Shown here in pieces: positions 1-12,300 of a stretch of DNA of 64,000 nucleotides; the first letter of the stretch is position 1; each line of letters opens with the position of its first letter. Under the pieces are notes generated by a model. That model had not been told where the DNA came from. It searched no databases and was given only the letters and a program-made list of their open reading frames with translations. The position numbers were made by a program, and so were the translations under genes. The DNA is taken from NCBI GenBank assembly GCA_013076295.1, contig RQOL01000466.1:1798001-1862000 (forward strand). Reading direction: 5' to 3'. The DNA is from Sanderia malayensis (lineage: Eukaryota > Cnidaria > Scyphozoa > Semaeostomeae > Pelagiidae).

Positions 1-3000
1 TGCTATTTACAGACGTAAACAAAACCTGACCTAGATACCCTTTCCCGTTAACTGTGTTCACAAGACTCTTTACCATTCACGAGAGATCGTGCAGAACACA
101 TTTTCACTCTGCGTATTGTCCTGAGACATTTGCAACAAAGACGTTTGGCAATCAAAACAGCACAGCAGTGGCCATCTTGTTTTATTAATCGAGTTTTGGC
201 ATTCCCAAAACAATAAGCATGATAATCGAGGGTATTTTTCCCAGTCAAATGCTCCCACGGGTGTTCTCAAGGCTGGGATTTCTCACAGGATTAGACAACT
301 GCGCGGTATTGAAAACTATTACAACACATGTTTAGAGTTGTGAATAGGCGATTAAGCAATATAGCTATTTTCGTCGTGATGCAGTCGTGATTCGTTCCTT
401 TCGTATCGGCAGATGTTCACTCTAAACAATCCATTGAATAATATATACATGTTGTTATTATATTGTTTACTGTTGGTTTTTTCAACGGCCCTTGTGAGAT
501 TTTAGCAAAAATTGGCACGCAATACACCTAACTGTAACGCACACTGGCATGCACTGACTGTACTGATCGATAAAAAAAATATCCTGCATCCTCGGGTCTG
601 AGTCGATTCGTATGCAAACGAGGCCAAAGACCAAATGTAATAATACAATAAATGCGCCATTCGCATGGGACGTGCGGCATAAACAAGGGTATTTATTACT
701 CATATTGACGCATAGTGGATACTACTTTGAGCCATAAATAACTTGGGGTGCCAAAGCTAAGCGTTCAAGTCAATACCCTTGTTTAACACGACGTATAATA
801 CCCTTGTTTAACCAGTCTCGATGGCCAATGCAAGAAATGTATTACTGGCCTCCTTGAATACAATATGCGAATGCCTGCGTCAATTATTCACGTGTGATAG
901 CCCTTCTAAACACACAATGATATTAAATACTTATGATTGAAGATGGTTTCACTGGGATAGTTTCATTTCACTTCTTTGAAAATTGGATCCGCGTTTGAAG
1001 ACGACAATAGCCAGAGGCAATCGGTTACCAAGAACAGTTCTAAAGTGTCTGGCAGGATTAAGTTCAAAAGCCTGTGTTTTGTGTGCAGTTGACAAAACTC
1101 GGGCGATCATATGAGCGAAACAAGAGCGTTGCGCATGGCTCTCCACAATCAAAATAATATTCTAAATAGATTAGCGTCGAAGGTGAAAGCACAACTTTGT
1201 ACTCTTAATTGGATGTTTACGGCTACGCACAAATTATCCGCTGCTTTCGTTAAGCTCGCTTGAATTCCTGCAAGTCCCTAGCAATATCGTCTTCCATTAA
1301 TGATATGAGATGATCATACTATATTGGATTGGTTGTTTATGGGGAAGCCCTTCTCGGAAGCATGTTAGCAAGCCGTCCATTCAAAGGGATCATTACGTAC
1401 TTGGGCTAGGAATCTTAAAGTCTTATGATGAATCTCAAAGGTTTCTGCTTGGAGCAGACGACAATAAGAGGCCCACATAATTTCAAAACTCGAAGCCATA
1501 TGGTGCTGGTTGAATGTCAGGATTATGGTGGTTGCTTGGTTCGATTCATGGACTGAACTATTGCAACCAATTAGCTGATAAAATTGTCTTAACTAAACGA
1601 ATTGCTAAGTCAGGACAAAAAGAATTAGCTTAGGGATATCAACGTTTACAGTAGTTTACAGAAAATGTTGATGAGTTCACGAGTTTTGCTAAAGACTCAT
1701 CAACGCATCAACAATCAAAAGACAGCTTTTGATTCTTGAAGGAGTGGAAGTTTCGATGATAAAGATGCTCCTAGTCCCTCACGAAAACATTAGAAACATG
1801 AATTTCGACCTCCTCAGGTGAGGGATAAATGATGTTTTCGAAGCAAGTCATTATAGAATGCAAGCCCAACAAGGATGGATAATCAGGGATAAAGATTCAG
1901 CTATGCGTGTGCATGATGTTGTACATTGCCACGCTGTAAGGCTGCTTTTAAACAAGCAAGCTTAGCACGTGCTGTTTGAGCTAAGCATCGTGTAAGTCGG
2001 TGTAAAAAATGCTTTGTGCTTACTCATTAACACTTTGCTCATGCGAGAAACACTGGGACGCCGATAAGCGACCGCTGAACCAAAGAAAGACTTTATGGTT
2101 AGCGATATCGCTGGATCTTGGAATAGGATAAGCCCACGTGGATTATTCAATGCGTCATATAGTGTTGGAGGTTTGTTCTGATTTCTCTACGTTGAATCTG
2201 AGGGATAAGTAGTTAATTGAAAAAACGACAGCTGGGAATAACATATCAGCGCTAGTCTGGAGAACAATGATTTTCTGACATAATATTACAGCAATGTAGG
2301 GACCAAGAGTGTTCCCATAGACTCAACGCGTGTGGTAAACTAAGCCAGAAACAAATCAAAACTCGAATTAAATTGAATTGCGCCTTCGGTGCTGCTTGGT
2401 TGAACCCTTGGACAGCCCCACCCAATACAGTCGTAACTCTCCCAAAATAAACAACGATACCCCAAAAACGACCTCAACCACAACATCGCTTGTCACTGCA
2501 AATTGGTGAAAACTTAGAACACATACGGTCCTGAACAAAAACACTGCTCCTCATTGTATATTTAGCAATTTCATACTTTGATAATCCAAACTACGCCAAA
2601 TAGCTCTTGCAAGCCACAAAAGTTATCCTAGCATTTGTTCTCCGCCACAGTCTGATCCTCTCGACAAGCAGCTTAACTAATAAACTTGGAAAACATCGAA
2701 TTCGCAATGCGTGAAATTCGGATAACAATTTTGAAACAATTTTCAAGTAGTGGCCGACTTTTGCTTCAGTCGGCCACTACCGCGTAATTAAAATCGTATT
2801 CTGACCTTCACTGCACGCTAGATAACGAGTTTGAGACAGTGATCTATAAGTGTATGGCATAGCAGACAGTGTTAAATACCTCGCAGAAAGCTGCCTGCAT
2901 TACATGATCAAATAATCGCCCGGGGCGCTTATTAAAGTAAGACGAAAGTGACTTACCGAGACAAGATCTTTTCGATCCAAGCGTCCTGCTTTCATTGCAA

Positions 3001-3328
3001 ATGTTAATATATTCCAACTCGAGGCAAGATCTGAAATAGATTAATTATTTGCTGCTATCATTTCCATTAAGCGTGTCATATATTTTACAAAACAATAAAA
3101 TAATAACTGTTTACAAATACATTAAATGAGTTATATAAAAAATTAATGAGCAATAGATCATCTGTCTTAATTAATTCCGCAGTTAATCTACGGAGATAGC
3201 TGTTATTCAGCAAATTAAACTCGACATTGATGTAATTAAGGAAAAGCAATTGAATCGAGCAATGGGGATTAATAAACTCACTCACCGAAATGTTGAGATC
3301 AAAATTACAAACTTCTCTTTAATTGTAC
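1..3328. other. no recognisable exon; probable UBR3 intron or unassigned DNA
   Basis: I read both strands and found no open frame with family resemblance or good splice borders. Because the UBR3 gene runs leftward and its last ~400 residues are missing, this stretch is most simply a long intron of that gene, but this is inference. Small structures are present: a perfect hairpin at 2747-2780, and a short motif ACAAGGGTATT near 684 that recurs inverted near 773 and 800. The minus-strand frame at 1962-2150 is open but resembles nothing I know. Confidence 0.4.
2747..2780. repeat. perfect 13-bp stem hairpin
   Basis: GTAGTGGCCGACT (2747-2759) is followed by an 8-base loop and its exact reverse complement (2768-2780). 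The stem is GC-rich in AT-rich surroundings. It is not next to an exon I could identify. It may be the end of a decayed mobile element; no function is assigned. Confidence 0.7.
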
Positions 3329-6300
3329 GGTTTGCGTATATGGATGTGGAGGGATGTCCGTCTCTTCTCAGGGCAATAATAAGCGACGTCACAAATGTGG
3401 CACTGGAGGCGGTGAGAACTGTAAACTCCAATGCCTTGGCTGTGAGTAGACTCATGGAGCCCTGCAAAACAACGATACAGAAATTAAGTGAATCTCGTTG
3501 GTACATGATCTTAGAGACAGAAAGGCTTGTACTTAAGCAAATCCATCTAGAAAGCTGGAGGACATAAAATCAAGGAGCTACAATAGCCAGTGTCAATAAG
3601 GAGCGATAGATTGGGTCAAAGCGCTGAAAGAAATAGATCAGCTGATTTAAAAAAAAGAATAATTTAAAGCCGACAAATTGCAGGCTTTACACAGCTGAAA
3701 GGTTTCTTAGCTGCAAGAAACGTTCCACAACTTATATCTATTGCCTCAAGAGAGGTATTAAGCTTGAGCTAATACTCACTGGCTCTGAATACTTCTGTAA
3801 TAGTTTTGTGACATCAATGGCAGATTCTAAAAAGTCTTTCTGGGCCTAAAATAAAAATTAAAGCTCATTGTTAACAATTGTTCTCTATGATGCCTACATT
3901 TGGCATGTAAAAGAATTTCCGCAGCCTACGTGAAGCATGTAAAGACACAAGCCCTGATCTCTAACCTGCAACGATTGCCATTACATTGATCAACCAATCA
4001 CATTATGAAGCTCACATCATATGATCGTGAATACTGAAAATTGACTGGTCTATTCTCACCTGTTTCGAGTCTCGTTTCCGTAAAACGTCTGGCAAAATTG
4101 GTACCACGCCATTGCAAGGCTGTCGGCATAAGGGACACGTAAAGAAACCTTTAGTGATGTCAAACATATTATTTTCGTAACCGAAAGATCGAGAACGTTC
4201 TTCCTAAAAAAAAAACAAAAATATGATCATTAGATAAAGGCAGGAAGGAATCTAAAACGGCAACATTTATACAACGGAACTTGACATGGTTTAAAGACTT
4301 GACATGGTTTAAGGTGCGAAAATACTTGTGTTAAGAACTGAGGTGCGTTCAAATTTGAAGGTAGTTATACTAAGATTCAAGTTGGTTTCAACTGCAAAGA
4401 TGCAAAATGTTAAGGCTCGCAAGTGCTGCCAGAGTGAGCCAAGGATACAGGACTATCCAGGTTTGACTTGCCTGTAATGATTTGATATAGGACTGGTGGC
4501 AGTCAATGTGAATATAATGACAACACGTTTGAACGAACACGCCACAATCCAAGCCAACTTCAAGGGATCTCGCTGCTGCAACCTGAAATCAAAATGATTG
4601 ACGAATCACCATCATGACATCATGCAGCCAAGAACAAACGAATCATGCATTTTGGCAGAATCAAAGCAATCATTAAATACTGATTCGATTAATGACTCAA
4701 TCCTACGATCAAATAAATGATTAGCTATGCTACACAGTGCAAGAAATGGACTAGATCATTCCAATCAATGATCGTCATACCCCGTCAAAGGTCTGTGTGA
4801 TGGCCTTTTTTCTTTTCTCTAACAGTACACCAGAAGTTTGATATTCTGATTCGTTCTTTTGATCAGGAAGTTCGTGATAATCCGATTCTCGGCGTCGTTT
4901 GCTTAAGACTATAAACAGAAAGTCTCCTTGTAATGTTAATGCACCACTCATACAATGTGCGGCAAAATCATGTACACTCTAGATATTTGTATTACAGGGA
5001 AAAGCAAAGAATGAAAGAATGGAAACATAAGAAATGAGAAAGAAAGGGAGCAAAGAGGCAAAGAAGAAAAAGAGCAAAGAGACAAAGAGGCAAAAGAGTA
5101 GGGAGGCAAAGAGGCAAAGATGTAAAGAAAAAAGAAATAAAGAAACAAAGAAGTAAAGAAATAAAGAAACAAAGAAGTAAAGAAATAAAGAAACAAAGAA
5201 GTAAAGATATAAAGAGGCAAATAATTAAAATGCAAAACGGCAAAGATGAAAGAGGCAAAGAAGCATGAAACCAAAGAGGCAATGCATAGGCATCAAAGTT
5301 TCTCATTGTAGTGTACATGAATTGGTTTGACTTACCTGTGGTTGGCTGCATTAGAGTAGCTACTCCTATCGGTCGATCATAAGTTGATGGTGACGCCTGC
5401 CCACATATAACACAATCATACGACTCATCCATTCGAGACGTCTGAGTGTCCCCCTCTTCAACGCCTTCCATGTTGGTCTCTGGAGATGTGAAGAACAGAT
5501 CTGATTTAGAATACAACAACAACTCTAAAGCAGCAAAACAACTCTAAAGCAGCATAACAAGGTGCAAAGGTTTTAAATTGGCGATTTTCCAAAAGCATCA
5601 AATCGCATAACTTAATGTTGACCATTTCCGTTTGTAATGCTAGTCGAATGTGTTAACAGTAGCAAGCAGTAAGGCCGTGTGGATTTTTACTGTATCTCGA
5701 GCACAAACTGTTTCTCTTACAACTCGCAGTGTAGAAAGAAAATTGTCCCTATTACGAAAAAGGCTGCCCAACCCCTTTCATTATGTCGACATTGGTATAA
5801 TTGTCCACGGGAGTTCGAGATATCTAAACAGCTGTACAACCGTGAAACAAACGTACCTTGAGCTATTACTTGGTCTCGAAAGACTTCTTGCTTCGACATG
5901 AACTCAGCTAGGATTTTCTGCTGTCTTGCCATGGCCCTCTTCCTGCGATCCTCTTTGTACGATTGATTGTCACCTTCGGAGTCACCTCTTTTCTTTTTCA
6001 CGCAGTTTCTCTCCGAAATCGAAGGACACAGTCTGTTGACAAGTTGCTCATTGACTCTGTTCGCTTCAGCAAGGCTTACTAGCAGTTCCGTGACGTGGTA
6101 CGAGCCATCGCCTGCTATTGGCTCCTTCAATGTCTCATTCTCCCTGAAACAACAAACACTCCACGTTACATTTTGTTATACAGAGTGGTCTGCTACTAAT
6201 ACGTAACATCGCCAATGATATGTGATATAGGTTGTGTTCAACAGTTATTTGCATATAAAAGGCGTTAGGAATGATATTGAAAGTTAGAAGATAGAAGCAA

Positions 6301-9300
6301 ACTTATCTACAGCAAACATACCGTAATTTCTTGCATGGGGTATTCTTGGAACCTTGGCTTAGTCGGGCAAGAAGCTGTGCCAACAAGCTGATGAGATTTT
6401 CTTGCGTTTCATTGGATGCTGCCTCTGTTGACGTCATTACAGCATCAGAACAACCTGCAAAATTGACTTTGCTGCTCAAAACAATAGATGAAACAATAGC
6501 CTATTGTCTTGGAACAATAGGCTGGAAGGAAAATTTACAGGTTCTTATATGCGGGTTTTTACTGTAACTATCATCAATGTAGAACTTGAAAATGTTTGAC
6601 AAGGACTCTTGTCCGTAGGGACTTTTGCCAATCACTTTAAAGGGGGGCTTAATCGAGAAGGGGCCTTAGTAACAGAGCGTTGCGATATGTATTCCCTGTC
6701 GTAACAATGCAAACAACAGATACTCTCTAACCAAACATATGTATCATTTTTTACCTTCTGAACTTGCACTTGCTGTATCGATTCGTTGGATTTTCCCACA
6801 AACAGATTTGCTTGAATTCTCCACTATCGATGCGGCATCATATTCTATGTCAAAGACCGTTGCAGGAGTGTTTGGAGGCGTGTCACGAATCTGAAAAGCA
6901 TAATTGTCTGATATTGCTGAAAATACACACAACAGACGTCCAGTTTGAAGTAAACACCCGTATATAAGAACCAGCGAATTAAGAACCTTCCAGGCTGAAA
7001 TCCCTGATCAAAACAATAGAAAGACAATAGGCTATTGTATTTAAACAATAGGCTGGATGTAGAATTCACGGGTTCTTATATGCGGGTGTTTACTGAATCA
7101 AATCTATACAACGGGGCCTCTGTTGACGGATACCTCTTTGGTGTAGACTCCTCTCTACAACATTGAGTCTACACCAAGGCGTTGACTTTACCCGAAAAGC
7201 ATTCGAGTCATTGTTATTAAACTCGAACTACATGATGCAGAAGAAACCTCTTCACCATCAAAAGGTAGAGCTTGTTGTCCCATGGGTGTCCAGTGCATCA
7301 AGGCGTCACTGCATATTCACACGTAAAACGCACGAAGCTTCAACAGGCAAGCAATAAAAGTCCACTTACACGGAACAACACATCATAATTGTCCACAAAT
7401 AAGGTCATGATTTGTGAGAATTCTTTCTCCTAAAAATGAAAAAGAAAATTACTGTTTAATAACTCCAATTAGAATAAAACGAAAACTCTGCCTGATAATA
7501 GCAATAGTGTGAAGCAATGAATCACAACCAATGTAGTGTTCTTTGTGCGTTACTCTTATCACTATTATCGCCAATAAAGAAACTTCTCTTAATTCTTATA
7601 AATCTAGCATCCGTAAGTATAAAAGTCAGTTAGAAGTATCACAGATTGCATTACCTGTTGAGCTCTCTGTTTCACAAATGCATAGTCAGTGATTTCAACC
7701 CCATCTAGTTCTGAACATCTGAGATAAGCGAATGAGAGAATGATATTAATCTTCCTATACGTAGCAATACAATAGAATACTTGACTAAATACACGAGACA
7801 AGTCCTTCAATGGGGATTCCGATAAATAGCATAATTAGATCAACTTGCGAAAAGACTATCTATTTAACATTATAGAGGACTCTCAAATTCATAAGGGGCA
7901 TTTTTTTGACACAGATATTTCGCAGTAAATAACTATAATGTCCATTAATTTAGCTATAATTGCTATGTCCACCAAGAGACTAAGGAACTATTTCGAGACA
8001 GAGAGAATCCACTATACATTCTTTTGCACACATCCAAGACAACAACGTCAAATCACATATTGTAGCGACGACGCAGGAAAAACCCGCGTTGTCGATACAA
8101 TAAGTGTTTTGAAAAACAATAGTCTATTGTGCTCGAGCATTGTTTCTTCTATTGTTTTGCGCGGAAATATCACCCTGAAGATTCTTGACCCACTGGTTTT
8201 TATGCATGGGGTTTTACTGTACACAATGCTATATATAAGATAATACACTCACTTTTTCCAATGTCCAAATAGTCGTTTAAGAAGCTGATAGGTCTCTTGA
8301 GACTCCACACTGAGAAAACTTTCAAGGGCTTTCACGGGGTGGGCATCGAAATATGTTTTAGCAACTGCAACATGATAATAAAGCATGTTCTTATACGTCT
8401 TCGCAAGAAGTGCATGTATAAGATATTTCAAAAAGAATACGATGCTTATAAACTAAGCATGCCTCTGTATTCTAGTGCTGAATGTTTCGAAAAATGAACT
8501 CAAAACAGGTCTGTGACTAATTGGGAAAAATATATGATAATTTATAGAGTACATGTATGTGTATATGGAGTTAAGTTGTGGTGCCTACCTTCTTTGCGAA
8601 AAAATGATTTGTTCGTGTATGACAGGAGGATTAAAAGAACTGAATTTCTGCGATGTGAAAAAACTTCATGTTGGAGAATAGTCACAACGTCTTCAATGCT
8701 GGATTCAGAACTAATCTCGTGTCCTGGATAAAAGCAAAACAAAAAAGATTAGAGATGTGCTATAAACAAAGCGGAACTTCGTTGATACTATCATCAAAGA
8801 GGCGCATCAAAGAGGCATAGTAAAATACGGCTGACCACAGCAAGTCTCCGCGCAACTATTTGCAAGAACGTCTGCACTAACAGTTTTAACATACCTTGAA
8901 TCATTCTATCGTAAAGATTTTTGTTTAGCTCTAAAAGTTCTCGATCGCTAGTACCATATAGCATCTTCCTGTCTTTGGCTGTAGAAAAGCAATGGACAGT
9001 AATACACAAAGGCAATCGGACAGGACAATGCTACTTCTATTTCTCTAACCATCAGCAGTAGACAATAGTCATGGGATACGGGACTTTTCGAATTATCCAT
9101 GCATCTCTTAAACCCTCATCCCCAAACATTTTATCTTTAGAAAAAGTGGGTGCCACAAGAGTGTGATTAAGAGGACAACATTGTTTTAAGGAGAGTAGGG
9201 GGTCGGGTAAAATCCCAAGAACGTATTGTACCCTCCTCCCTATCCCCCTACCTACCTATCTGCCTAACTACTTGTCCCTGTAAGTAACGAGTTTCATGTC

Positions 9301-12300
9301 CGATTAATACTTCTGGCAAAACACCCAGGGTTGAAAGCTTCAATTGCTTTAGAACAAGTAGATAATTTACCATGGCTAAATATCACAGCAAACCAAAGTT
9401 TGCTGACAAATAACTTACCATGTTTTTCAAGAAAGTCCAAGCATTTGTGCAAATTTCTTGTCCGCCTATCAGTTGTTTCTACCGGGGGAATGAATCCTTT
9501 ACTTATCTGCAAGAAATTTGGAAATGACATACGTTAAATTGTTTGCCGCAGGCTTCAATGCAAAGTATGCACATTTAGTTTAAGATAGACAGCGAATATA
9601 ACGTCATGAAGATGACACTTATCAATCAATGAAAAAATGAAAAATGAAAACAAAATTTATGAAATTATTTATGAATAGGCAAAAATTTGCGAATGGGACC
9701 CCGATGGATTAATATTCCCAACTCAAAGGTGCAGAGGAGGATATGAATTTTAAGCTATCGTGGGTCACACCTGATAGACCAGCATATACTGGCGGAAGGT
9801 ACCACCTTCGGGCGGAGAAATTCAAACCACTATTTTCAAGTAGTCCTGTACCCCAGTATTTAGAAATGTGATGGTAAACAGGCCGCTGCTGGGGTTTAAG
9901 GGGTAAACACGGGGGTTAAACATGACTTTTACCTCTGCGGAGGAGTAATATCTGTATTTATCTTCTAACATGCAACAAAAGGAAATTACATAGTAAATAA
10001 AATTGTTTAATGGCAATATGTGGAAGCATGATGCATTAAAAGATGTTTGAGTGGGTCACCTGACTCATTAGCACCCTTTTAACCATATATGGTAAACACG
10101 TGTACAGCCGTAAAAACTGACTGAAAAATTATTTTTTGTACTTAGAAACTGTGCAGCATCTCATTTCACATATTCCTTTAGGAAAGTATCATAGTAAAGG
10201 GGTTTTAAACTGTCATATGATCAATAAAACTCTTTTATAATGTATTGTAATCGGGTTAAATCTGTATATATAGTATTGGATACTTTAAATAAAACAGATT
10301 GATTTTAGCACACTAAAGGCCTCTGATGTGTATCTCTGATGATAAAATTTAGTTAGAAGGGCGCTAGTGTGCTAAAATCAATTTGACGCCCTTTTTCTCG
10401 CATCCGCCTTCCTTACAGTATTAGTCAAAATCAAAAATATATTTTAGCTTTGAATTTGCGTGGGATAGCGATAGCAGTTCCATGAAGCAAGAAGTCGCCT
10501 GCATCTAGAGTCATAGAGTCAATAACTAAATTTGTTATACGTGTAGTTTGGTAAATACTTCATTCACATCATTCACTGATAGTATTTTCATCATCGCTTT
10601 CGTTCTCGTATTGAAGGATCAGTTCTTCATTGTCATGCAACAACAAATCCGCTAACTCATCAGGAAAAGCTTCTTCGATCCAGATACCCCAACAAAGAAA
10701 TTATTGCGAGGTCACACTCTGCAGATGTCGATATATTGGTGATCCTTCCAGGCGTATTGGAACAGCAAGATCTTGGAACGAGATCTTTGATTTTGGAACG
10801 ACTCTCCATCGCAAAGTAGTGAAGTTAAGCAATATCGATTTGGGTTTAGCGAAGAGAATGTGTATCATTGGCTTCCATGCATTTACTGGCAACGACTACG
10901 TATCTTCATTTTTCCGGAAAGGTAAAGCTGCTTGCTGGAAAGTTTTAGAGAAAAATGAAAAGTTTATTGAAACGTTTACAACACTTAGATCCAGCTGGAA
11001 ACTGTCAAAAAGTGTAACTGATAACCTGGAGGAGTATGTTTGCTCTTTATATGGCTCTCGTCAAAAGGAAATCAATAATGTACGAAACACGCTTTTCGAA
11101 ACAAAGTATCTTGGACAGAACAAGTCGATCGACTTATCATTGCTACCTCCCTGCCAATCATTACATACCCTGCGTACCAATATTATTGCGAGAATATGGA
11201 AACTTGCTGATCACAGACATGTTGAACTGCCAATAATTTCTTTGTTGGGGTATCTGGATCGAAGAAGCTTTTCCTGATGAGTTAGCGGATTTGTTGTTGC
11301 ATGACAATGAAGAACTGATCATTCAATACGAGAACGAAAGCGATGCCGAAAATACTATCAGTGAATGATGTGAATGAAGTATTTACCAAACTACACGTAT
11401 AACAAATTTAGTTATCGACTCTATGACTCTAGATGCAGGCGACTTCTTGCTTCATGGAACTGCTATCGCTATCCCACGCAAATTCCAAGCTAAAAGATAT
11501 TTTTGATTTTGACTAATACTGTAAGGAAGGCGGATGCGAGAAAAAGGGCGTCAAATTGATTTTAGCACACTAGCGCCCTTCTAACTAAATTATATCATCA
11601 GAGATACACATCAGACGCCTTTAGTGTGCTAAAATCAATCTGTTTTATTTAAAGTATCCAATACTATATATACAGATTTAACCGGATTACAATACATTAT
11701 AAAGAGTTTTATTGATCATATGACAGTTTAAAACCCCTTTACTATGATACTTTCCTAAAGGAATATGTGAAATGAGATGCTGCACAGTTTCTAAGTACAA
11801 AAAATAATTTTTCAGTCAGTTTTTACGGCTGTACACGTGTTTACCATATATGGTTAAAAGGGTGCTAATGAGTCAGGTGACCCACTCAAACATCTTTTAA
11901 TGCATCATGCTTCCACATATTGCCATTAAACAATTTTATTTACTATGTAATTTCCTTTTGTTGCATGTTAGAAGATAAATACAGATATTACTCCTCCGCA
12001 GAGGTAAAAGTCATGTTTAACCCCCGTGTTTACCCCTTAAACCCCAGCAGCGGCCCGTTTACCATCACATTTCTAAATACTGGGGTACAGGACTACTTGA
12101 AAATAGTGGTTTGAATTTCTCCGCCCGAAGGTGGTACCTTCCGCCAGTATATGCTGGTCTATGAAGCATAATAGAATCTGAAGTGACAGATACATAACAC
12201 TCGATACAAAAAGAAATCGAAGTTCAGTTATCGAGGCCCAACTGCGTAGTGCGCGAAAAATCCATTCAGACTTACAGTGGCAGAAGGATAGCGAACAGCC

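Noticed and set aside
3250..3567. 105-codon plus-strand frame
   Set aside because: It is antisense to the probable UBR3 exon at 3461-3329 and shows no family features.
4948..5522. Long minus-strand open frames rich in Ser/Phe/Leu
   Set aside because: They are translations of the purine-rich minisatellite; only the 5500-5336 part is a real UBR3 exon, in its own frame.
9822..12114. Two identical 64-residue frames (9822-10016 on minus, 11920-12114 on plus)
   Set aside because: They are the same sequence in the two arms of the foldback element; no family resemblance and no reason to think they are genes.
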